Assembly: GCA_030645235.1 (NCBI GenBank)
Contig: JAUSMV010000008.1
Coordinates: forward strand, 1 to 64,000
From: Parvibaculum sp.
GTDB taxonomy: Bacteria > Pseudomonadota > Alphaproteobacteria > Parvibaculales > Parvibaculaceae
Direction: 5' to 3'
DNA: 64,000 nucleotides
Position numbers and translations under genes: made by a program
The notes under the pieces: model-generated
Database searches by the model: none
What the model saw: the letters and a program-made list of their open reading frames with translations, nothing else
Told to the model about the DNA's origin: nothing
Part shown: positions 1 through 11,467 of the stretch, piece after piece
Layout: each line of letters starts with the position of its first letter
Numbering within the stretch: the first letter of the stretch is position 1

Positions 1-918
<918 letters not shown>

Positions 919-938
919 AGTTGATCCGACTTATCCAT

Positions 939-958
939 CTTCCGGGAAAAACCGGAAG
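939..958 (-). promoter_or_regulatory. rrn leader hairpin next to the 16S 5' end
   Basis: CTTCCGG and CCGGAAG flank a GAAAAA-type loop about 20 bases upstream of the mature 16S end. A stem here fits the leader side of the processing region of rRNA precursors. The pairing is seen directly; the role in RNase III processing is inferred. Confidence 0.45.
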
Positions 959-1120
959 ACGCGACGCAAGACACTCTCTTAGTCAACGATCCGAAGATCG
1001 CATGACGGAGTAGTGTTTTGAAACGTCAGACAGTCGGTATTTGGTTTGCTCGCAGATCCCAACCTAAGTTGGGCGAGCTCGCCAGGACACCGCCGTCCAC
1101 GTTTCTCTTTCTCAAACCAC

Positions 1121-1134
1121 AATGTCAAAGAGCA
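1121..1134 (-). promoter_or_regulatory. boxA-like rRNA antitermination element
   Basis: The minus strand reads TGCTCTTTGACATT, a close match to the rrn boxA element (E. coli TGCTCTTTAACA) that loads NusB/NusE for rRNA antitermination. It lies between the putative promoter and the 16S gene, where boxA is expected. The TTGACA-like core inside it can be mistaken for a -35 box, but no -10 follows at the right distance. Confidence 0.7.
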
Positions 1135-1366
1135 CCTGAGCGTCCGGATGTTTAAATCCGAAAACCTAGGGTCGTAACCGACCCGAAGGACAGTCGAGCA
1201 ACCTACTCCCGGAGGAAGTAAGTGGCAAGCTGTCATCCTTAATTTGGATCGCTCACTTAAGCCACAAAGAGAACTAATTAGCTAGGCCGTTTAGTCATCT
1301 TCTACCAAGGTGGTCAGCGGTTCGTGGCGTGCGCCGCGGCCGCTGTGGCCTTGTTCGTGGAGGCGG

Positions 1367-1395
1367 TTTATAGGGGGGTCGAACCCACCCGTCAA
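1367..1395 (-). promoter_or_regulatory. rRNA operon promoter with A/T-rich upstream element
   Basis: On the minus strand a -35 TTGACG (1390-1395) is followed after exactly 17 bases by a -10 TATAAA (1367-1372). The discriminator is G/C-rich, as in stringently controlled rrn promoters. Immediately upstream (about 1397-1430) is an A/T-rich run with A and T tracts that looks like an UP element. Transcription would start near 1360, giving a leader of about 440 nt containing boxA and the hairpin. No better promoter was seen closer to the gene. Confidence 0.7.
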
Positions 1396-1430
1396 ACCCT
1401 TTTTTAAAGTTTTTGCAAAAAAGTTTTCGC

Positions 1431-1864
1431 GCACGATTTGGTTCGATTTATTGATCCCAAAGCTTGACTCTCACGCGTTAATTTGATTGCGCTTTCAAGC
1501 ACTTGCGGGGCATCGATTCCCGCTTTGACTGCGACATTCTGGCCCCGAATATGCAGGGTCATATAGGAGTAGTCTTAATACCCGCCGGACCTCACAGATT
1601 TCTGGCGCGTAATGGGACAGGTTCCGGAGAACTGACGCAAAACTGACGATTATTGCCGGTATATTAAGCATTTAGGTGTCTTGTTGGACACAGTGTTGAT
1701 TGACACAAGGCTCGCCAACAAGCATCGTTCGATCACGGGACATTACAAAATGTCTCAAACTGCCAGCGGGGAGCCCGGTTTTGGGCTTTAGGCAGAGGTC
1801 GCGGAAATGGCCACCGGTAATTGAGGTCGCCAGACTGCCGACCAGACGATGTAGGGGATTGCTA
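1431..1864. other. Intergenic region between rrn promoter and M23 peptidase gene
   Basis: No gene is supported here. The reading frame of the downstream peptidase stays open back to 1700, but its first 50 or so codons look non-coding in composition. Two small palindromes sit at about 1677-1708 (GTGTC/GACAC around TTGTTG, then GTGT/ACAC). A clear promoter for the peptidase was not found. Confidence 0.4.
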
Positions 1865-3622
1865 TTGTTCGATACAGGAACACGGAACCGTGACGCGGAT
1901 CAGACTCACGCTTTTGATGAGGCTGCGGTGCCGTCAACAAATGCCAAACGCCTCGCCGATTTGCGTGTCACTATCGGACGTGCCTTAAAGCTCTACGGCT
2001 CGGCGAGCCGCCTTGTGCTAGGCCAGAGCCTCGGTCAGCGCCGCTGGCTCGTAGCCACAGGCGTTGCGGGCGCGCTCTCCTTCGGATTGCTTGCCGTCGG
2101 CATCACAACCCTCGTTGCTCCCTATTCGGGTGTTGAAACGGCTGCCTTGTCTGCCGAAGACACACCCCAGATCATTGCTCTGAATGCGAATGCTGCTGAA
2201 GCTCAGACCATCGCGGCTATTGCTCCCGTTGTTCAGGATACGGTTAGCCTTGCATCCATTGCGCAAGACCTGCGTGGCAGTTCAGACGACATAGCACCTT
2301 TGGCCGTTGCTCCAGCCACCTCCCCTGACCATGTCGCTATGAGCTTTGCTCAGGCCATCGGCACGGACACTTCCGCTACGCCTTCCGATATTCCTGACAA
2401 TGCCGATCTCGTTACGGCCTCGATCGCACCTGCCGTACCTGAAATGCCCAAGACATTCAGCACCAGCGTCGAGATTGATCCCGGTGCAACGCTGATGCAG
2501 GTCCTGACCGAGCACGGCGTTGATCGCGTTGACGCTTATCATGCGATTGCCGCCCTGAAGCCTGTCTTCAGTCCGTCGAAACTCAAGAGCGGTCAGGAAA
2601 TCTCTCTGACCTTCCTATCGACACCGGCCGCCGCTGACAGTATCGACAGCACACCCTCAAAGCTCCTCACTTCCATTTCGCTCCAGCCCGATGTTGAGAG
2701 CAAAATCGAAGTCCAGCGCAGCGATGACGGTTCCTACACAACAGAAGAGATCAAACAGGAACTCACCAAAGGCTACGCACGCGCTGCCGGTGAGATCAAT
2801 TCGAGCCTCTTCATTGACGCCGCCCAAGCCGGCGTGCCCGTGCCGATCATCATTGAGATGATCCGCATGTTCTCCTATTCGGTGGACTTCCAGCGCGAAA
2901 TCCATCCCGGCGATACGTTTGAAGTCTATTTCGACCGCAAGCTCGACACGACCGGCGCCGCCGTCAAATCGGGCGACATCTCCTATGCCTCGCTCACCAT
3001 TCTCGGCAAACCCCACAAACTCTGGCGCTACAAGTCAGCTGACGGCACGTGGGATTATTTCGACGAGAGCGGCCGCAGCATGAAGAAGTTCCTGATGAAG
3101 ACGCCGATTGACGGCGCGCGCATCAGCTCCGGCTTTGGCAAACGCAAGCACCCGATCCTCGGCTATACCAAACTCCATAGCGGCGTTGACTTTGCGGCTC
3201 CGCGCGGCACACCGATCTACGCTGCCGGTAACGGCAAGGTCGAAGTTGCAGGCTGGCAGGGTGGCTACGGCAAGTATGTGCGCATTCAGCATGCCAACGG
3301 TTACGAAACCGCTTACGGCCATATGAACGGCTTTGCCAAAGGCGTCCGCGCCGGTACAAGCGTGCGCCAGGGTCAGATCATCGGCTATGTCGGCACAACG
3401 GGTCGCTCAACCGGCCCTCACCTCCATTACGAAGTGATTGTGCGCGGCAAGAAAACCAATCCGCTCGGCATCAAAGTCCCAACCGGCATCACACTCGCAG
3501 GCACCGATCTGAAGAAATACAAAGCCACGCGCAGCGCTGTCATGGCCGCCATGAACGAAGCGCCGGACCTGACCAAAGTCGCGCAAGCCATCATGGCCGA
3601 CGCAACAAAGAAAGCGAACTGA
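1865..3622 (+). CDS. M23 family metallopeptidase (murein hydrolase)
   Basis: Predicted membrane-anchored peptidoglycan endopeptidase of the LytM/MepM type. A hydrophobic segment (VATGVAGALSFGLLAVGITT) follows a cytoplasmic N-terminus, then comes a long Ala/Thr-rich periplasmic linker. The C-terminal M23 domain carries the zinc ligands HSGVDFAAPRG (HxxxD) and GPHLHYEV (HxH). With both ligand sets present it should be catalytically active. The frame is open from a TTG at 1700, but a TTG at 1865 preceded by AGGGGA is chosen because upstream codons look non-coding; the start is uncertain. It is monocistronic, convergent with the alpha/beta hydrolase, and faces away from the rrn operon. Confidence 0.88.
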   Translation: MFDTGTRNRDADQTHAFDEAAVPSTNAKRLADLRVTIGRALKLYGSASRLVLGQSLGQRRWLVATGVAGALSFGLLAVGITTLVAPYSGVETAALSAEDTPQIIALNANAAEAQTIAAIAPVVQDTVSLASIAQDLRGSSDDIAPLAVAPATSPDHVAMSFAQAIGTDTSATPSDIPDNADLVTASIAPAVPEMPKTFSTSVEIDPGATLMQVLTEHGVDRVDAYHAIAALKPVFSPSKLKSGQEISLTFLSTPAAADSIDSTPSKLLTSISLQPDVESKIEVQRSDDGSYTTEEIKQELTKGYARAAGEINSSLFIDAAQAGVPVPIIIEMIRMFSYSVDFQREIHPGDTFEVYFDRKLDTTGAAVKSGDISYASLTILGKPHKLWRYKSADGTWDYFDESGRSMKKFLMKTPIDGARISSGFGKRKHPILGYTKLHSGVDFAAPRGTPIYAAGNGKVEVAGWQGGYGKYVRIQHANGYETAYGHMNGFAKGVRAGTSVRQGQIIGYVGTTGRSTGPHLHYEVIVRGKKTNPLGIKVPTGITLAGTDLKKYKATRSAVMAAMNEAPDLTKVAQAIMADATKKAN

Positions 3623-3650
3623 GCATCCGGCGATGCGCAAAACACAAAAA

Positions 3651-3670
3651 GGGCCAGCATCAGCTGGCCC
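3651..3670. terminator. Bidirectional terminator between convergent genes
   Basis: A perfect 7-bp stem GGGCCAG/CTGGCCC with loop CATCAG is flanked by A-rich sequence on the left and T-rich sequence on the right. It can therefore end transcription from both the M23 peptidase gene and the alpha/beta hydrolase gene. Confidence 0.75.
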
Positions 3671-3690
3671 TCTTCGTTTCACGTCTGCGA

Positions 3691-4563
3691 TCAACGCGCC
3701 TTGAGAAATACATCAATCGCCGCATTGACTTCAACATGATGTGACACCGGCGCGAAGTGACTGGCACCGGGAATAATCACTTCCTGCGACAGCGGAATGG
3801 CCTTGGCGAGCGCGTCTGTATGCTCGCGTTTGATACTGTCATGCTCACCCGCCATCACAAGCACCGGCGATTTAATCGTCGCCAATTGCTCAACCGTGTA
3901 ATGCGGCTCACTCGCCCACATCGCCAGAACCTTGCGATAAAAGACCGGCCAATGCGCAGGATCGGGCGCGAGGCGTTTATAAAAATCGCGCTGGGCCGCA
4001 ACGCTTTCGCCTTCCGGATCAGATGTGAGGTCCGGCATTTCTGCAAGCCCGCTCGTGTCAAAGTTCGTGCCACTCACCGCAATATGTCCCACACGATCCG
4101 GATGGCGGATCGCCAGATCAAGCGCGATGATACCGCCGTCACTCCAGCCGACGATGTCAGCTTTCTCAATTTTCAGATGATCCATCAGTGCCAGCATATC
4201 GTCAGCCATTTGCGCGTAATGGAGCGGGCCTTCGCCGTCGGTTGAGCGGCCATGACCGCGACTGTCCGGCGCGATCACCAGATGATCCTTCGCCAAATCG
4301 CTGATCTGGTAATGCATCGATTCGATGAAGCCCGTGCCGCCGTGAAGCACCAGCACCGGTGGACCTTCGCCATATGTCTCATAGTAAAGTTTGATGCCGT
4401 TAATCTCAGCCGTCGCGCCGCCATGCGACTGACCTGAGAGCGCTTTCCAGACGTAAAAAGCCGGAATGCCGATGGCTTGCTTATTGATCGCATAGAAGCC
4501 ACCGGCTCCCAGTGCCACAACAAGTGCAAGCACCGCCCACAGATATTTTTTGAATTTTGTCAT
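3691..4563 (-). CDS. Alpha/beta hydrolase with N-terminal membrane anchor
   Basis: A 290-residue alpha/beta-fold hydrolase. An N-terminal signal-anchor (KYLWAVLALVVALGAGGFYA) is followed by a catalytic domain with an HGG oxyanion region (VLVLHGGTGF), the nucleophile elbow GWSDGG with Ser, and a C-terminal catalytic His in GASHFAPV. Substrate unknown; it could be an esterase, lactonase or peptidase. The ATG at 4563 is chosen because GGGGGAATCA precedes it and the signal-anchor follows directly. In-frame extension upstream would run through a palindromic repeat (MAGLDPAI translation) and is rejected. Probably periplasm-facing. Confidence 0.85.
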   Translation of the reverse strand: MTKFKKYLWAVLALVVALGAGGFYAINKQAIGIPAFYVWKALSGQSHGGATAEINGIKLYYETYGEGPPVLVLHGGTGFIESMHYQISDLAKDHLVIAPDSRGHGRSTDGEGPLHYAQMADDMLALMDHLKIEKADIVGWSDGGIIALDLAIRHPDRVGHIAVSGTNFDTSGLAEMPDLTSDPEGESVAAQRDFYKRLAPDPAHWPVFYRKVLAMWASEPHYTVEQLATIKSPVLVMAGEHDSIKREHTDALAKAIPLSQEVIIPGASHFAPVSHHVEVNAAIDVFLKAR

Positions 4564-4609
4564 TGATTCCCCCTTCCAAATCGCCCGGCGCATAGAAGAG
4601 AAGACGAAA

Positions 4610-4632
4610 ATGGCCGGGTCAAGCCCGGCCAT
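4610..4632 (-). terminator. clpB terminator formed by a MAGLDPAI-type palindrome
   Basis: A 9-bp stem ATGGCCGGG/CCCGGCCAT with a 5-base loop, followed on the minus strand by TTTTCG, lies just downstream of clpB. The palindrome, whose translation reads MAGLDPAI, resembles a dispersed intergenic repeat known from many alphaproteobacterial genomes. Here it appears to serve as the clpB terminator. Confidence 0.65.
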
Positions 4633-4654
4633 CTGGTATTTTTATGCGTGCAAC

Positions 4655-7255
4655 TCAATGCACGACGCGGAGACCTTCTTCAGGACCTTCGCCGTTGATG
4701 ACGATACCTTTAGAATTGGCCGAGACACGCACCGGCTCGCCGTCCTTGATGCGGCCTTCAAGGAGCAGTTCAGCAAGGCTGTCCTGCACATTGCGCTGGA
4801 TGACGCGCTTCAGAGGTCGCGCACCATAGGCCGGATCAAAACCCTGATCGGCAAGCCATGTCCGTGCACTGTCATCAAGCTCAATGGTGATCTTGCGATC
4901 ATCAAGAAGCTTCTGCAAACGTGCGATCTGGATATCGACGATCACATCCATCTGCGGCCGTGTGAGACGATGGAAGATCAGCATTTCGTCGAGACGGTTG
5001 AGAAACTCAGGCCGGAAGCGCGAACGCACCACGTCAAGCACCTGCTCGCGCACCTCTTCGACGTCGCCGCCATCGGCGAGATATTCCGAACCAAGATTCG
5101 ACGTCATAATGATGAGCACGTTCTTGAAATCAACCGTGCGACCCTGACCGTCAGTCAAGCGACCATCATCAAGCACCTGCAACAACACGTTGAACACATC
5201 GGGATGCGCTTTCTCGATCTCATCGAAGAGCACGACCTGATAAGGACGACGACGCACAGCCTCGGTGAGCGCGCCGCCTTCTTCATAGCCGACATAGCCC
5301 GGCGGTGCCCCAATGAGACGTGCGACTGAGTGCTTCTCCATATATTCAGACATATCGAGACGGCAGATCGCCTGATCATCATCGAAGAGAAAATCAGCGA
5401 GCGCTTTTGTCAGTTCCGTTTTGCCAACGCCGGTCGGGCCCAGAAAGAGAAACGAACCGATGGGACGATTAGGATCCTGCAAGCCCGCACGCGCACGGCG
5501 CACGGCGCGGCTGACAGCGGAGACCGCTTCTTCCTGACCAATGACGCGTTTACCAAGCGCCTGTTCCATCGTCAGAAGTTTTTCACGTTCGCCTTCGAGC
5601 ATCTTGTCGACGGGAATACCGGTCCAGCGCGACACAATCTGCGCAATATGGGCCTCCGTTACGGCCTCATCGACCAGCGCGCCTTCAACGCCGCGCTTTT
5701 CGGTTTCAACCAGTGTCTTTTCAAGACCCGGAATAATGCCATAAGCAAGCTCTGAGGCGCGCTCCAGACGACCCGCGCGCTGAGCCTCCACAAGTTCCTG
5801 ACGTGCGCCGTCGAGCTGCTCTTTGAGCTTCTGTGCGCTGCCGAGTTTGGATTTTTCGGCCTGCCAGTTCGTCGTGAGATCGGCGGACTTCGCTTCAAGC
5901 TCGCTCAACTCGCCCTGCAATTTCTCAAGCCGATCGCGCGAGGCTTCGTCCTTTTCTTTTTTCAGAGCTTCGCGTTCGATCTTCAATTGAATGACGCGAC
6001 GGTCGATCTCGTCCAAGGCTTCGGGCTTACTATCCACCTGCATCCGCAGCCGGCTTGCCGCCTCGTCCATCAAATCGATGGCTTTGTCGGGCAAAAAGCG
6101 ATCAGCGATATAGCGGTCTGACAAAGTAGCGGCAGCGACAATCGCATTGTCGGTGATGCGCACGCCGTGATGCAGCTCATACTTCTCTTTGAGACCGCGC
6201 AGGATCGACACCGTGTCTTCCACGCTCGGCTCATTGACAAAGACCGGCTGGAAACGACGGGCGAGCGCCGCGTCTTTCTCAATATACTTGCGGTATTCAT
6301 CAAGCGTCGTGGCGCCCACGCAATGAAGCTCACCGCGCGCGAGCGCGGGTTTCAAAAGATTGGAAGCATCCATCGCGCCATCGCTCTTGCCTGCACCGAC
6401 AAGCGTATGCAGCTCATCAATGAACAGAATGACGCCGCCTTCGCTGGAACCGAGTTCGGTAAGGACGGCTTTGAGGCGCTCTTCAAACTCACCGCGATAC
6501 TTGGCACCGGCAATCAATGCGCCAAGATCGAGCGACAGGAGGCGCTTACTCTTAAGGCTCTCGGGCACGTCGCCATTGACCACACGCAAAGCAAGACCTT
6601 CGGCAATGGCGGTCTTACCAACGCCGGGTTCGCCAATCAAAACAGGATTGTTTTTCGTGCGGCGCGCAAGCACCTGAATCGTGCGACGGATTTCTTCGTC
6701 GCGACCGATCACAGGATCAAGTTTGCCGGAGCGCGCTTCCGCCGTGAGGTCACGCGTATATTTCTTGAGAGCTTCATAGCTGTCTTCAGCCGTTGCGCTG
6801 TCAGCCGTGCGCCCCTTGCGCACCGTATTAATCGCTTCATTAAGCGACTGCGCGGTAACGCCTGCAGTTTTCAGAATCTTCGCTGATTCGGTATTGGGTT
6901 CGATAAGCAGTGCCAGGAGCAGACGCTCGGCTGTCACAAACGAATCGCCTGCCTTTTTAGCGAGGCTCGACGCACTTTCAAAAACACGCGCGGTTTCCGG
7001 CGCAAGATAAAGCTGACCGGCGGAGGAGCCTTCAACTTTCGGGAGTTTATTCAATGCGGTTTCGACACCCGTCAAAGCCTGATCAGGACGACCGCCGCCC
7101 GCGCGAATGAGACCGGCAGCAAGGCCTTCCTCATCGTCGAGCAAAACTTTCAAAAGATGTTCGGGTGTAAAACGCTGATGACCGGAACGGACGGCGAGCC
7201 CCTGCGCGGATTGCACAAAGCCACGCGCGCGTTCGGTATATTTTTCAAGATCCAT
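4655..7255 (-). CDS. clpB: ATP-dependent disaggregase ClpB
   Basis: Full-length Hsp104-type chaperone (866 residues) that works with DnaK/DnaJ to resolubilise aggregated proteins in the cytoplasm. Domains in order: Clp N-terminal repeats (1-145); AAA-1 with Walker A GEPGVGKT near 208 and Walker B FIDELH near 279; the ClpB-specific coiled-coil middle domain (about 400-530); AAA-2 with GPTGVGKT near 606 and arginine-finger region; C-terminal D2-small domain. It ends a conserved gene order downstream of prfA-prmC-DUF4167 but is separated here by the MOSC gene on the other strand. A heat-shock sigma-32 promoter was looked for upstream and not convincingly found. Confidence 0.98.
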   Translation of the reverse strand: MDLEKYTERARGFVQSAQGLAVRSGHQRFTPEHLLKVLLDDEEGLAAGLIRAGGGRPDQALTGVETALNKLPKVEGSSAGQLYLAPETARVFESASSLAKKAGDSFVTAERLLLALLIEPNTESAKILKTAGVTAQSLNEAINTVRKGRTADSATAEDSYEALKKYTRDLTAEARSGKLDPVIGRDEEIRRTIQVLARRTKNNPVLIGEPGVGKTAIAEGLALRVVNGDVPESLKSKRLLSLDLGALIAGAKYRGEFEERLKAVLTELGSSEGGVILFIDELHTLVGAGKSDGAMDASNLLKPALARGELHCVGATTLDEYRKYIEKDAALARRFQPVFVNEPSVEDTVSILRGLKEKYELHHGVRITDNAIVAAATLSDRYIADRFLPDKAIDLMDEAASRLRMQVDSKPEALDEIDRRVIQLKIEREALKKEKDEASRDRLEKLQGELSELEAKSADLTTNWQAEKSKLGSAQKLKEQLDGARQELVEAQRAGRLERASELAYGIIPGLEKTLVETEKRGVEGALVDEAVTEAHIAQIVSRWTGIPVDKMLEGEREKLLTMEQALGKRVIGQEEAVSAVSRAVRRARAGLQDPNRPIGSFLFLGPTGVGKTELTKALADFLFDDDQAICRLDMSEYMEKHSVARLIGAPPGYVGYEEGGALTEAVRRRPYQVVLFDEIEKAHPDVFNVLLQVLDDGRLTDGQGRTVDFKNVLIIMTSNLGSEYLADGGDVEEVREQVLDVVRSRFRPEFLNRLDEMLIFHRLTRPQMDVIVDIQIARLQKLLDDRKITIELDDSARTWLADQGFDPAYGARPLKRVIQRNVQDSLAELLLEGRIKDGEPVRVSANSKGIVINGEGPEEGLRVVH

Positions 7256-7482
7256 GCCTTGATCCTTTCAAGCACGCATCAAACATTCCGCTTGCCCATG
7301 ACAATAAGCAATCTGGCCCTGTTCGAGCGTCTTCTTTTCATCGACTATGCGCCAAAGGCATTGCCTGTCGTACAACAAACCTCCGGCATTAGCGGCCCTT
7401 CATAGGCACCACCTCTGTGAAATATGGTGTAGCCTGTCCGCCACACAAGAGGGTCGCGCCGGATTTGAATAAGGGCAAAGAC

Positions 7483-8241
7483 ATGACGGCGAAAATTAAA
7501 GGTCTCTATCGCTATCCGGTAAAGGGTCTGTCACCTGATCCGCTCAAGCAAGTACGTGTAAATACGGGGCAAACCATTCCCTATGACCGCGCCTTTGCAT
7601 TTGAGAACGGGACACAGGATTTCAACGCCGACGCGCCCAAGCATTTTCCGAAAATCAAGTTCCTGATGCTGATGCGCGATGAGCGTCTTGCACGTCTCAC
7701 GAGCCGGTTTGATGAAGCGACAACAACGCTGACGATCTCGGAAGACGGCATTGAGCTTGCGCGCGGCGATCTGATGAACGAAGCGGGACGCGCCGCACTG
7801 GAAGCCTTCATGGCGTCTTACATGAGCAAAGAACTGCGCGGGGCCCCGCGCCTTGTTCATGCGCCGGGATTTTCGCATTCCGACGCGCCTTACAAACTGC
7901 TCTCGATTATCAATCTCGCCACAATACGCGAAGTTGAAAAACTGACCGGCAAGCCCATCGACCCGCTACGCTTTCGCGGCAATATCTATGTTGATGGCAT
8001 CGAACCATGGGAAGATCATTCATGGCTTGGTAAGTCGATCCGGATCGGCGACGCGACACTCAAGGGCTTTCACAAAATACCGCGCTGTGCGGCAACCAAT
8101 GTGAACCTTGAAACCGCAACGCGCGACATGGACATCCCGAAGACGCTGATGCGCGTCTATGACCACGTTGACCTCGGCCTCTATGTCGAAGTAACGGACG
8201 GCGGTATGGTGAGCGACGGCGACACCATCACTCTCGTCTAA
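7483..8241 (+). CDS. MOSC domain-containing protein
   Basis: A 252-residue protein with an N-terminal MOSC beta-barrel (KIKGLYRYPVKGLSPDPL) and a C-terminal MOSC domain. The conserved stretch FRGNIYVDGIEPWEDHSWLG is followed by RCAATNVN with the Cys expected for binding a molybdenum cofactor or labile sulfur. Family members include mARC-like molybdoenzymes and sulfur carriers; the substrate is unknown. The ATG at 7483 is preceded by AAGGGCAA and begins at the domain edge; the longer frame from 7417 has no ribosome site. Divergent from clpB. Confidence 0.85.
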   Translation: MTAKIKGLYRYPVKGLSPDPLKQVRVNTGQTIPYDRAFAFENGTQDFNADAPKHFPKIKFLMLMRDERLARLTSRFDEATTTLTISEDGIELARGDLMNEAGRAALEAFMASYMSKELRGAPRLVHAPGFSHSDAPYKLLSIINLATIREVEKLTGKPIDPLRFRGNIYVDGIEPWEDHSWLGKSIRIGDATLKGFHKIPRCAATNVNLETATRDMDIPKTLMRVYDHVDLGLYVEVTDGGMVSDGDTITLV

Positions 8242-8245
8242 GTGA

Positions 8246-8280
8246 AAACGCGCGGGGTGCTTTTTGCATCCCGCGCGTTT
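8246..8280. terminator. Bidirectional terminator, MOSC / DUF4167
   Basis: A long stem AAACGCGCGGG..CCCGCGCGTTT with a T-rich loop sits between convergent genes. A and T runs at the two ends allow function in both directions. Confidence 0.75.
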
Positions 8281-8300
8281 CAACATCTCTGATGAATAGA

Positions 8301-9101
8301 TTATTCGTCGGAAGCGGCATCCGCTGTTTCGCTTGTCGCGCCTTCAGCACCGGCTTCAGCGCGAGGACGACGACGGCGCGGCGCACGACGGCGCGGAGCA
8401 TCATCGCTCACCACAGCGTCTGTCGCATCAGCTTCGATAGCAACGACTTGCGGCACAGGCGCGGCAATAATGTCAGCTATCACGGGCTGCTCGGCATGTT
8501 CCGGCGCGACATCATCACCTGACGCCACCTGTTGTTCACCACCACCGGTATTCTGCTGATTCCGGTTCTGGTTGTTATAGCCGTCGCGATCACGGTTACG
8601 ATTGCGGTTACGATCGCCGTTATTGTTATTATTGTTATTGCGGCGCTGTTCGCCGCCACCATTATTCTGGTTGTTATTGTTGTTTTGATTGTTGTTCTGC
8701 TGGTGATAGGGCTGACCGGCAGATTGCTGCTGAGCCTGATCATCCATGCCGTTATCATCTTCGTCATATTCCTGATCTTCATCAGGGCGATAGCCCAGCG
8801 CATTTTGCGGACGCGGCTGACCGTCATTGGGCACCTGCGACGCCATGATCAGACGATAATAATGTTCGGCGTGCTGGTAATAGTTTTCTGCCATGACGCG
8901 GTCACCGGACGTGATCGCATCGCGCGCGAGTTGCTGATACTTCTCACAAACGTGAGTCGCCGTGCCACGGATCTTTACATCGGGACCGTTGCTGTCATAA
9001 GCGCGGTTGCCGCTGTTACCGCCCTGGGGCTTCCTCCCGCGTCCGCGAGAACGCTTGGAGTTGTTGTTATTACTGTTCTGCCCCTGCCGTATATGATTCA
9101 T
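8301..9101 (-). CDS. DUF4167 domain protein with Asn/Gln/Arg-rich disordered region
   Basis: A 266-residue protein. The basic N-terminus (NSKRSRGRGRKPQGG) and following helix-rich segment (ATHVCEKYQQLARDAITSGD, then AENYYQHAEHYYRLI) match DUF4167, a domain confined largely to alphaproteobacteria and found downstream of prmC. The middle (about 125-175) is a low-complexity tract of Asn, Gln, Gly and Arg-Asn-Arg repeats, encoded by AAT/AAC microsatellite-like DNA. The C-terminus is a basic RRRAPRRRRPR patch within acidic sequence. RNA binding is plausible from the composition but is inference. Same strand as prfA-prmC with a 382-bp gap. Confidence 0.85.
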   Translation of the reverse strand: MNHIRQGQNSNNNNSKRSRGRGRKPQGGNSGNRAYDSNGPDVKIRGTATHVCEKYQQLARDAITSGDRVMAENYYQHAEHYYRLIMASQVPNDGQPRPQNALGYRPDEDQEYDEDDNGMDDQAQQQSAGQPYHQQNNNQNNNNNQNNGGGEQRRNNNNNNNGDRNRNRNRDRDGYNNQNRNQQNTGGGEQQVASGDDVAPEHAEQPVIADIIAAPVPQVVAIEADATDAVVSDDAPRRRAPRRRRPRAEAGAEGATSETADAASDE

Positions 9102-9483
9102 GATCTCGCTACTGTGTTTTCGACTGAGAGTTCAAAAAGGCTAATCGCTTCTCGTCGGAAGTCGCATCATGCACTTCCAATGGCGATGCCGGTTCAATAC
9201 CGGATTGCAATGCCGCTTAGGCGTACTTACTCGCATCTCTCGCGTGAACCGGCTCCACCGGATCGATCAAGTCGGATGCTCAGAAGTTCCGCCCCCGATG
9301 CTCACACAAACCAAATTGTTCGTTGAAGCATCTGCCTTCGGGTGTTCCCTGATCGTCTAAAAACCTGCATGTATGGAAGCGGTTTGAAGAGCGAGGTGAT
9401 GTCCCTTGGCTCAAATCCCTGAGATCAAACCTAACCGCTTCGCCCCCTCATTCCAACACTTTTTTTAGGCACGCGAATGTTAG
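9102..9483. other. 382-bp intergenic region with a strong hairpin
   Basis: No gene is supported. GAAGCGGTT (9376-9384) pairs perfectly with AACCGCTTC (9433-9441). An alternative inner pairing, GGTTTGA (9381-9387) with TCAAACC (9425-9431), competes with part of it. A T-tract (9469-9476) lies downstream on the plus strand. The stem could terminate the prfA-prmC transcript or be part of a small RNA. The rest of the stretch presumably holds the DUF4167 promoter, which I could not pin down. Confidence 0.35.
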
Positions 9484-10346
9484 TTAAGGACGCGGTAAAC
9501 GCGCCACAAGGGCACGCGGGACGCCGCCGAGGTCGTTCGCGATGGTCAGAACCTCGAGTCCGGCCCCTTCAAAAAGCGCTGTGACATCGCCCCCCTGACC
9601 CGCTCCGAGCTCAATGACAGCGTGGCCCAGAGGCAGGAGAAGTGCAGGTAAAACCTGCGCAAGTTCGCGATATGCCGTGAGGCCGTCAGCCCCGCCGCTG
9701 AGCGCCAAAACAGGGTCAAAGTCGCGGACTTCGGGGCTGAGCAACGCGATGTCTGCGGCGCGGATGTAAGGCGGATTGGAAATCACAAGATTAAAACGCT
9801 CGTTTATCCCCTCCGCCCAGCGTCCGTGACGGAACGTCGCACGATCAGCAACACGCGCTGTCAGTGCGTTTTCTTGTGCGAGATTGAGTGTTTCCATGTC
9901 GAGATCGTTGCCAATGCCCGTTGCCTGTTTTCGCTCATGAAGAAGCGCAATCAGAAGGCAGCCCGAACCTGTCCCCAGGTCGAGGATAGTGACTTTTTTA
10001 TCCACAGGCAGAAGCGTCAATGCCACCTCAACGAGTATCTCGCTATCGGGACGCGGATCGAGTGTGTGAGGCCCGATCAAAAAATCTAATCCCCAGAATT
10101 CGCGTCGGCCCAAAATCCGCGAAACCGGTTCACCTTTCAAACGACGTTCCTCGAATTGAGCCAAAAGCGATTCTTCGGTCCCGGAAATTCTCTTCCCCGG
10201 CTCGCGGATCATGTCGATCTCATTGCACGCACATGCCGCCTGCACGAGAAGGCGCGCATCAAGAGACGCATTATCGATACCGCCCTCTTTGAAGCGCCAT
10301 GCCAGCATCCGGTAAGCATGATCGCGCGTCAGCATGGTAAGGGTCA

Positions 10347-10350
<4 letters not shown>
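9484..10350 (-). CDS. prmC: Release factor glutamine N5-methyltransferase PrmC
   Basis: Methylates the glutamine of the GGQ motif in release factors RF1/RF2 in the cytoplasm, using S-adenosylmethionine. The SAM-binding motif [16 protein letters not shown] and the catalytic NPPY motif ([11 protein letters not shown]) are intact. The length of 288 residues is normal. The start ATG overlaps the prfA stop as ATGA, so translation is coupled to its own substrate protein's gene, a standard prfA-prmC operon. Confidence 0.97.
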
Positions 10351-11411
<1,061 letters not shown>

Positions 11412-11467
11412 TTTTTGAAACTTTGGTCAGAGATAAAGAGAAGCATCACAGAAGATGTGAAGCGTCG

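Noticed and set aside
979-1236. Minus-strand open frame of 85 codons in the rRNA leader
   Set aside because: Lies inside the transcribed rrn leader across boxA; composition is unlike the coding genes and no family is recognisable.
4550-5329. Long plus-strand frame antisense to clpB
   Set aside because: Shadow of the clpB reading frame; clpB is complete with all motifs.
7256-7416. Search for a heat-shock (sigma-32) promoter upstream of clpB
   Set aside because: No CTTGAA / CCATNT pair with correct spacing was convincing; the ribosome site is fine but the promoter is unassigned.
8532-9326. Hydrophobic 264-codon plus-strand frame opposite the DUF4167 gene
   Set aside because: The apparent membrane helices are the reverse translation of Asn/Gln-rich codons (AAT/AAC read as ATT/GTT); the minus-strand protein has a recognisable family.
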